This document shows, piece by piece, positions 34,131 to 38,831 of a DNA stretch of 38,831 bases. This stretch comes from Alphaproteobacteria bacterium (GTDB taxonomy: Bacteria > Pseudomonadota > Alphaproteobacteria > ATCC43930 > CGMCC-115725): positions 1 through 38,831 of the forward strand of contig JASHNY010000128.1 in NCBI GenBank assembly GCA_030041385.1, written 5' to 3'. Numbering within the stretch: the stretch's first letter is position 1; every line of letters starts with the position of its first letter. The notes under the pieces were generated by a model. It was given only the letters and a program-made list of their open reading frames with translations, did not search any database and was not told where the DNA came from. The position numbers and the translations under genes were made by a program.

Positions 34131-35486
34131 TCACATATTGCCGCGGGGCGGGGCGGCGCCGGCGTCCCATTGCGGCCGCGAGGCCAGGAACCCGGGCCGG
34201 CGGACCGTCCGCAGCCGGATCAGCGACAGGACGAGGCAGGCGCCGTTGCCGATCGCGATGCCCCACATCGCGCCGGTGTAGCCCTGCCACAGGATCATGC
34301 CGACGGTCGCCGCGGCGGCGATGGTGCCGCAGCCGATCTGGGCATAGGCAAGAAACTTGAACTGGCGGGCGGCGATCAACCCCATGCCGGCGACGTAGCG
34401 CAGCAGCGAAAATCCCGATGCCGCAGCCCACGGCAACAGCAACGCCCCCGCCTCCGGATATTTCCCGGCAAGCACGTAATGCTCGACCGGGCCCCACCCG
34501 GCCAGCAATGCGCCATACCAGGCGATGCTGCCGGCGGCCGTCAACACCAGCGCCCGGCCGAGCAGGCGGTCGAAGGCGCCGGTCTCGCCGCGCGCCAGGA
34601 ACCCGGACAGCTGCGGCAAGGCCGCACGCGCCCAGGCCCCGATCAGCACTTCGGTCGGCCGGAACAGCACGCCGACGATGTTGAGCCCGGCGAGCGCAGC
34701 GAGGCTGACCATGGTGGTGGTGATATAGGTGTAGCTGCGTGTTTCGACGTGGTTGGCGACGACCCCGACCAGGGACCACGAGACCTCGCCGGCGATGCCG
34801 CGATAGGGGGCAAGCGCGCCGCGCCGAAAGCGCAGCGGGATCGCCCGGCTGCGCCGCCACCGCAGACACAGCTGACCGGCCGCGCTGCCGAGCGACATCG
34901 CACCAAATACCGCGGCGAGCGCCATCGACCGGACCGGCCACAGCATGATCGCGGCAAGGCACAGCCCGGTCGCGGCGAGATAGGGCAGATCGGTCCACAG
35001 CAGCATCGCCATGTCGTGCCGGCTGTAGGCGATGCTGCGGTAGTATTCGCGAGCGAGGACGAAGCCGATGAACAGCGGAATCGCCAGCGCCGTCGGCGGA
35101 TCGTGCCGGGCCCAATCGGCGTTGCTCGCCAGGTTCGCCGCCGCCACCGCCAGCGTCGCCGCGGCGATGGTCAGCAGGTTGACGAGCGCCAGCGACGCCT
35201 CGAGCCGCCGCGCCGCCTGAGGGTCGCGCGCGGCCGGCGGATAGACGCTGAGCGGCCCGTTGACGAGCGCGTTCTGCACGCCGATCGCCAATTGCGACAC
35301 CGCCAGCCACAGCGACACGATGCCGAAATCGGTCGCCGACAGGATTCGTACTAGGCACAGATTGAGGGCAAAGCCGAAAAGGCTCAGCGCGACCTGATCG
35401 AGCGCCGCGACCGCATAGCGCGAGCGCCGCGCCAGCGCCGCCACGCGCGGCCACAGCCGTTCGATCGTACCGGCATCGGCGATCAT
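34131..35486 (-). CDS. Polysaccharide flippase (Wzx/MATE-like, oligosaccharide exporter)
   Basis: The 451-residue protein is a multi-span membrane protein with about 12-14 helices. The N-terminal segment AALDQVALSLFGFALNLCLV with VRILSATDFGIVSLWLAVSQ matches the start of RfbX/Wzx-like proteins in alphaproteobacterial EPS loci. A mid segment SYTYITTTMVSLAALAGLNI and LFRPTEVLIGAWARAALPQL belongs to the second bundle. It would move the lipid-linked repeat unit across the inner membrane. The gene lies 74 bases after the CpsD-like gene and 10 before the GT4 gene. TTAACTAACCG just upstream (35512-35522) is a weak relative of the CtrA-type motif. Confidence 0.85.
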   Translation of the reverse strand: MIADAGTIERLWPRVAALARRSRYAVAALDQVALSLFGFALNLCLVRILSATDFGIVSLWLAVSQLAIGVQNALVNGPLSVYPPAARDPQAARRLEASLALVNLLTIAAATLAVAAANLASNADWARHDPPTALAIPLFIGFVLAREYYRSIAYSRHDMAMLLWTDLPYLAATGLCLAAIMLWPVRSMALAAVFGAMSLGSAAGQLCLRWRRSRAIPLRFRRGALAPYRGIAGEVSWSLVGVVANHVETRSYTYITTTMVSLAALAGLNIVGVLFRPTEVLIGAWARAALPQLSGFLARGETGAFDRLLGRALVLTAAGSIAWYGALLAGWGPVEHYVLAGKYPEAGALLLPWAAASGFSLLRYVAGMGLIAARQFKFLAYAQIGCGTIAAAATVGMILWQGYTGAMWGIAIGNGACLVLSLIRLRTVRRPGFLASRPQWDAGAAPPRGNM

Positions 35487-35560
35487 GCGCCCTGCATAGC
35501 GGCGCAGGGATTAACTAACCGATAAACCCGCGCGGATTGCTGCGGTCCGGGCGCGCCCGC

Positions 35561-36307
35561 CTATAGCATGCGGTAGAGAAAATCGGGGATGTAATCGCCG
35601 CGCCGGTTCAGCACCGCCCCGAGCACGCGGCCGCCGGCCTGCTCGATCTGCGCCTTTGCATGCGTAATCACGGCAGGCCGGGTGGTTTCCGCCTGCACCA
35701 CGAGAATGACCCCATCGGCCGCACCCGGCGCCAATTCCAGGTAGTCGCCGCTGCCGACCGCCGGGCAATCGACAACGATCAATTCAAAGCGCTCGCGCAG
35801 CCGATCGTAAAGCCCGCCGATGGTTCCGGGATCGGCGCGGCTGGTGCTGAGCTCGGCAACCAGACACGCGACCGACAGCATGGTGCCGGGGATCGGGCGG
35901 GCGATTTCGCTGTCGTCGCCGTCGGTCAACGGCAATTCGACGAGCCCGTGCCCGGTATCGCAGGCAAAGCCCCGCGCCGTCTGCAGGTTGCTGCGGTTGG
36001 CGTCGACCAAGAGGGTGTAAAGCTGGCCGGCGGTCGCAGCAAGCAGGGCGAATTCGCGGGCGATCGTCGAGGTGCCCTCGCCCGGCGTCGCCGCCACGAG
36101 GTGCAGGACCGCGCCGCGCTCGCCTTCGACCAGCGGACGCACCGACGCCAGCAGCGACCCCAATTCCGCCGCCATCGGCCCCGGCGCGGAGGTCACGGCC
36201 GGCCGCGGTCGTTCTCGGACCGGCTCGGGCCGCTGTGGAGACCGCAGCGGAATAGCGCTTTGACCGCCCTGGCGGGCACGCTGCAACGCTTCGTAGACGC
36301 CGCTCAA
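35561..36307 (-). CDS. CpsD/Wzc-like P-loop protein with degenerate Walker A
   Basis: The product (248 residues from the TTG at 36307) resembles the cytoplasmic ATPase domain of bacterial tyrosine kinases that regulate polysaccharide polymerisation. It begins SGVYEALQRARQGGQ, a usual start for this group, then a Pro/Arg-rich linker, LHLVAATPGEGTSTIAREFA (69-88), LLVDANRSN (99-107, Walker A' position) and FELIVVDCPAV (174-184, Walker B). The P-loop Lys of GEGKST is Thr79 (GEGTST), and the usual D-x-D of Walker A' is D-A-N. There is no tyrosine cluster at the C terminus, only Tyr239 and Tyr245. It may be a regulator without kinase activity. TTG at 36307 has GGAGGGAG upstream; a TTG at 36340 adds 11 residues. 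Confidence 0.78.
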   Translation of the reverse strand: MSGVYEALQRARQGGQSAIPLRSPQRPEPVRERPRPAVTSAPGPMAAELGSLLASVRPLVEGERGAVLHLVAATPGEGTSTIAREFALLAATAGQLYTLLVDANRSNLQTARGFACDTGHGLVELPLTDGDDSEIARPIPGTMLSVACLVAELSTSRADPGTIGGLYDRLRERFELIVVDCPAVGSGDYLELAPGAADGVILVVQAETTRPAVITHAKAQIEQAGGRVLGAVLNRRGDYIPDFLYRML

Positions 36308-36424
36308 CCCACACTCCCTCCGCGGCTCGAATGGCCGCAAAACCGGGCGCCGGCACGGTGGTCAGCGGCCTATGCCGCGCCGCGCCGAGCGTAAACGCGA
36401 CCCCTTAGCTAGGCTGAGCAGGTG

Positions 36425-36439
36425 CTAACATATGGTTAA
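36425..36439 (-). promoter_or_regulatory. CtrA-like binding site upstream of the minus arm
   Basis: On the minus strand TTAACCATATGTTAG is TTAA-N7-TTAG: one mismatch to TTAA-N7-TTAA and an exact TTAACCAT half-site. It lies about 120 bases before the CpsD-like start, in the 172-base gap after the GMC gene, and points toward the CpsD-like gene. CtrA involvement is inferred from the motif. Confidence 0.5.
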
Positions 36440-36479
36440 CAAGCCCGCGAAAGCACCGCTCAGGCGAGCGCCGGGTGCG

Positions 36480-38201
36480 TCAAATCGGGGCATCGTCCAA
36501 GGCCGGCAGAACCCCGACCGGAGGGCGCCGCGCGCCGGGATCGCCGGCCGCCGGTTCCGGCAATGCCGAAAGCTCCTTCGCCAAATGCGCCGCCAGCCGC
36601 GCCGACAGCGCCGCCAGCAACAGGGTCGGGTTGGCCTGGCCCGAGGTCGGAAAGACCGAGCTGCTGGCGATGAACAGGTTGGGCGCGCCGTGCACCCGGC
36701 AATCGCGATCGACGACCCCTGCCGCCGGCGCGGCCGACATGCGCGTCGTGCCGACCTGATGGTAGCCGTCGGTCGCCTGGTCCAATACGCGGGCGGCGCG
36801 CTCGCCCTCGGGAAGCGGATATTCGAGCCGGCCGATGCCGGTTTCGCGCAGGGCGCGGTCGATGACCCGGTGGCTGGCGACGACCGAATTGGCGTCGAGG
36901 GCGCCGTAGCGCAGGTCGATCACCAGCCGCGGCACGCCGAGCGCATCGCGCTCGTGGCCGAGCCGCACCCTGCTGTCGGGGTTCGGCGCCTGTTCGGCAT
37001 GGTAGAACAGGGCATAGCGCCGCGCCGCGTTGGTGATGAAAAATCCGGGCAGGCGCGGCTGCGTGCCGTAGCGGCGATAGAGGTAGCGGGCGGCCTTGTG
37101 CGCCGCCTCCGGCACCCCGCCGAGAATGTTGCGCAGATGACGGGAGAGATCGGCGGCGCCGCCGTCGAGGTGCTTGCGGCGGATCGCCTCCGGCGCCAGC
37201 AGATGGCCGATGCCCGGCGCCGCCAGGCTCAGATAGGCCAGCGACAGGATCGCGCTCTTGTGGCCCGGGTCGCCGAGCGGCGGGTTGTCCGGCCACGCCG
37301 CCAGGTTCAGCAGGCCGTGCCGGCGCTGCGCGTCCTCGCCGAGCGTGATGCGGCGGCGGACATAGCGGCCGCCGCCATCGACAAAGAAATCGAAATCGCG
37401 GTCGGCGCCGGGCCGGTCGAACACGATGTCGGCGATGCGCCCTTCGAGATGGCCCATGTAATACCGCCCGAGCGGCCCGTCGGCGCCGCCGAAAAGCCGC
37501 GGCTGCGCCGCTTGCGCCGTCAACAGCAGCCGGGTCGTCTCCAGCCCGCCGCAGGCGAGCACGATGGCGCGGGCTCGCAGCACGGCGCGCTCGCCCGCCG
37601 GGGTGGCGGCGACGATCCCGGTCGCCCTGCCGCTGACCGGGTCGATCTCGATCCCGGTGGCGACAGCGCCGAGCCAGAGCTGCAATCCGGCATCGCCGGC
37701 CAGCGCGGCGGCATGGAGCCGGCGCAAATTGCGCGCCTCGCTCCACCGTTCGAGCCGGTCGAACCGGCATTCCTCGGTCGCCGGCAGGGTGGCGAGCGGG
37801 GCTGCAAAGCGCGGCGCGCCGGCATCGAGATAGGCGGCTGCGCGATCGTACCAGAGGTTGATTTCGCCAGGGTCCAGCGGCCAGCCGCTTCCCGGGACAT
37901 GCGGGCGCGCGGCAAAGTCGATGTCGTCGAAGGCGACGCAGCGCCCGCCCCACAGCAGCGACGTGCCACCCAGGGCGCGCCGCACCGCCATCCGCATCGG
38001 CGCGTGCCGGCGCGGATCGACGATCGCGGCGTCGGCCAGGGCCTGGAAGCCGGCATCGAAACCGTCGATGCCGCCGGCCAGCATCGTCACCGCGATGCCG
38101 TGCCGGCGCAGTTCGAGCGCGTGGATGATGCCGGCGGGGCCGGCGCCGACCACGATCACGTCGCCGGCTTCGCGCCGCGGCGGCAGGCCGCGCCCGATCA
38201 T
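36480..38201 (-). CDS. GMC family FAD-dependent oxidoreductase
   Basis: The 573-residue protein has the FAD Rossmann motif GDVIVVGAGPAGIIHALELR (13-32), a second FAD contact GGTSLLWGGRCVAF, VLACGGLETTRLLL, and the GMC C-terminal active site: His481 in GYHQVGTTRM and Asn524 in SGQANPTLL. GMC enzymes oxidise alcohols of sugars, cholesterol or choline. There is no Tat signal, so it is likely cytoplasmic. It is oriented with the polysaccharide minus arm, and an aldo/keto reductase gene diverges 65 bases away; the two may act on the same sugar-nucleotide or sugar substrate. The ATG at 38201 is the natural start. A long plus-strand open frame across this gene is a shadow. Confidence 0.88.
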   Translation of the reverse strand: MIGRGLPPRREAGDVIVVGAGPAGIIHALELRRHGIAVTMLAGGIDGFDAGFQALADAAIVDPRRHAPMRMAVRRALGGTSLLWGGRCVAFDDIDFAARPHVPGSGWPLDPGEINLWYDRAAAYLDAGAPRFAAPLATLPATEECRFDRLERWSEARNLRRLHAAALAGDAGLQLWLGAVATGIEIDPVSGRATGIVAATPAGERAVLRARAIVLACGGLETTRLLLTAQAAQPRLFGGADGPLGRYYMGHLEGRIADIVFDRPGADRDFDFFVDGGGRYVRRRITLGEDAQRRHGLLNLAAWPDNPPLGDPGHKSAILSLAYLSLAAPGIGHLLAPEAIRRKHLDGGAADLSRHLRNILGGVPEAAHKAARYLYRRYGTQPRLPGFFITNAARRYALFYHAEQAPNPDSRVRLGHERDALGVPRLVIDLRYGALDANSVVASHRVIDRALRETGIGRLEYPLPEGERAARVLDQATDGYHQVGTTRMSAAPAAGVVDRDCRVHGAPNLFIASSSVFPTSGQANPTLLLAALSARLAAHLAKELSALPEPAAGDPGARRPPVGVLPALDDAPI

Positions 38202-38266
38202 CCCGGCACCACCGGCGACGCTATGCTAGCCTTGCCGCCTTTTCCGGAGCCGACGGCGCGGCAGAG

Positions 38267-38831
38267 ATGGATTACGCGACGCTTGCACCCGGCCTGCCGC
38301 CTTCTTCGCGGCTCGGCTTCGGCTGCGGCAGCATCATGGGACGGGTCGGCAAGGCCGAATCGCTGCGCGCGATTGCCGCCGCGATCGATCACGGCGTCAC
38401 CCATTTCGACATCGCCCGCCTCTATGGCTATGGCGAGGCCGAGGCATTGCTCGGCGAGGCCCTGCGCGGCCGGCGCCACCAGGTGGTGATCGCCAGCAAG
38501 TTCGGGCTCTCCGCGCCGCGCGCCGCGACTGCACTGCGGCGGCTGAAACCGCTGGCTCAAAGCGCCATCGCCGCGCTGCCGGGTCTGCGACCGATGCTGC
38601 GCTCGGCGATCGGCACCAGTGCGCGCACCGCCGACCGGTTCTCCGTCGCCGCCGCCCGAGCCTCGCTCGATCGCAGCCTCGCCGCGCTCGCCACGGACCA
38701 TCTCGACATCCTGTTCCTGCACGATTGCGCGGCCGAAGACCTCGGTGGCGAATTGATCGCGTTCCTCGATGCCCAGCGTGCCGCCGGCAAGATCCGCGCC
38801 TATGGCGCGGCCACCGGCATCGCGGAAGTTG
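38267..38831 (+). CDS. Aldo/keto reductase family protein, C-terminally cut by the window
   Basis: The first 188 codons are in the window and the gene runs off the right edge. The AKR catalytic tetrad is visible: Asp48 (HFDIARLYG), Tyr53 (YGYGEAE), Lys78 (VVIASKFG) and His152 (ILFLHDC). The N-terminal SSRLGFGCGSIMGRVGKAES holds the usual beta-hairpin start. The inserted segment LRRLKPLAQSAIAALPGLRP (90-109) is longer than in small AKRs. The enzyme would use NADPH to reduce an aldehyde or ketone, possibly a keto-sugar made by the adjacent GMC oxidoreductase (inference). The ATG at 38267 is supported by the family start; the site upstream is weak (GGCAGAG). Confidence 0.85.
   Translation, partial: MDYATLAPGLPPSSRLGFGCGSIMGRVGKAESLRAIAAAIDHGVTHFDIARLYGYGEAEALLGEALRGRRHQVVIASKFGLSAPRAATALRRLKPLAQSAIAALPGLRPMLRSAIGTSARTADRFSVAAARASLDRSLAALATDHLDILFLHDCAAEDLGGELIAFLDAQRAAGKIRAYGAATGIAEV

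Noticed and set aside
36432-38489. Plus-strand open frame of about 685 codons opposite the GMC gene and into the AKR gene.
   Set aside because: Its frame disagrees with the AKR frame, and the minus-strand GMC motifs are unmistakable.

Overview
This window looks like chromosomal DNA of a GC-rich Gram-negative bacterium, most likely an alphaproteobacterium of the Rhodospirillales/Hyphomicrobiales kind. The reasons are the sdhCDAB order, a membrane-anchored CycM-type cytochrome c divergent from kdsB-pheA, a HisN-type phosphatase, palindromic repeats of alphaproteobacterial style, and CtrA-like TTAACCAT motifs. KdsB (KDO activation) implies a lipopolysaccharide outer membrane. I saw no tRNA, rRNA, CRISPR array, prophage or transposase gene. 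With the starts chosen here, no stretch longer than about 300 bases is free of genes.

Left part (1-20315), housekeeping and catabolism. A truncated ferritin-like/VIT1 gene and panC are divergent. Next comes a tightly packed four-gene minus-strand operon (1288-5425): CoA transferase, questin-oxidase-like protein, glutathione S-transferase, MetE-like zinc methyltransferase. It reads as a catabolic pathway of unknown substrate. A complete succinate dehydrogenase operon sdhCDAB follows, with a good promoter and a conserved unknown gene overlapping the sdhB stop. Then come a nitrilase-superfamily protein with Arg at the usual catalytic Lys position, YejB and YejA (peptide ABC importer parts, without YejE/F), HisN, the anchored cytochrome c, kdsB, pheA, an Ldh2-type dehydrogenase, a small lipoprotein and a gamma-glutamyltransferase. 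Four palindromic repeat elements lie between these genes, and one of them supplies the stop codon of hisN.

Right part (20505-38831), a surface polysaccharide cluster built as two converging arms. The plus arm encodes a polyprenyl-phosphate sugar transferase, a Wza-like export lipoprotein, a GumC/Wzz-like copolymerase, a GT4 glycosyltransferase, an ExeA-like ATPase and an ExoQ-like polymerase. The minus arm encodes a GMC oxidoreductase, a CpsD-like protein with a degenerate P-loop, a flippase, a second GT4 glycosyltransferase, a flavin-type oxidoreductase, an ATP-grasp ligase and a divergent GH10 glycosidase. The arms meet tail to tail with 4 bases between stop codons at 29163/29168. Inside the plus arm an antisense gene (27170-27778) encodes a secreted protein made of two 91-residue repeats, each with a cysteine pair 72 residues apart. 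An aldo/keto reductase gene runs off the right edge.

Together these genes form a Wzx/Wzy-type pathway: lipid-linked initiation, assembly by two GTs, flipping, ExoQ-type polymerisation, and export through Wza/GumC. The unusual accessory enzymes (ATP-grasp, FAD/NAD(P) oxidoreductase, GMC, AKR, GH10) suggest a decorated polymer. CtrA-like motifs at the outer ends of both arms and before an internal promoter suggest cell-cycle or developmental control; this is inference.
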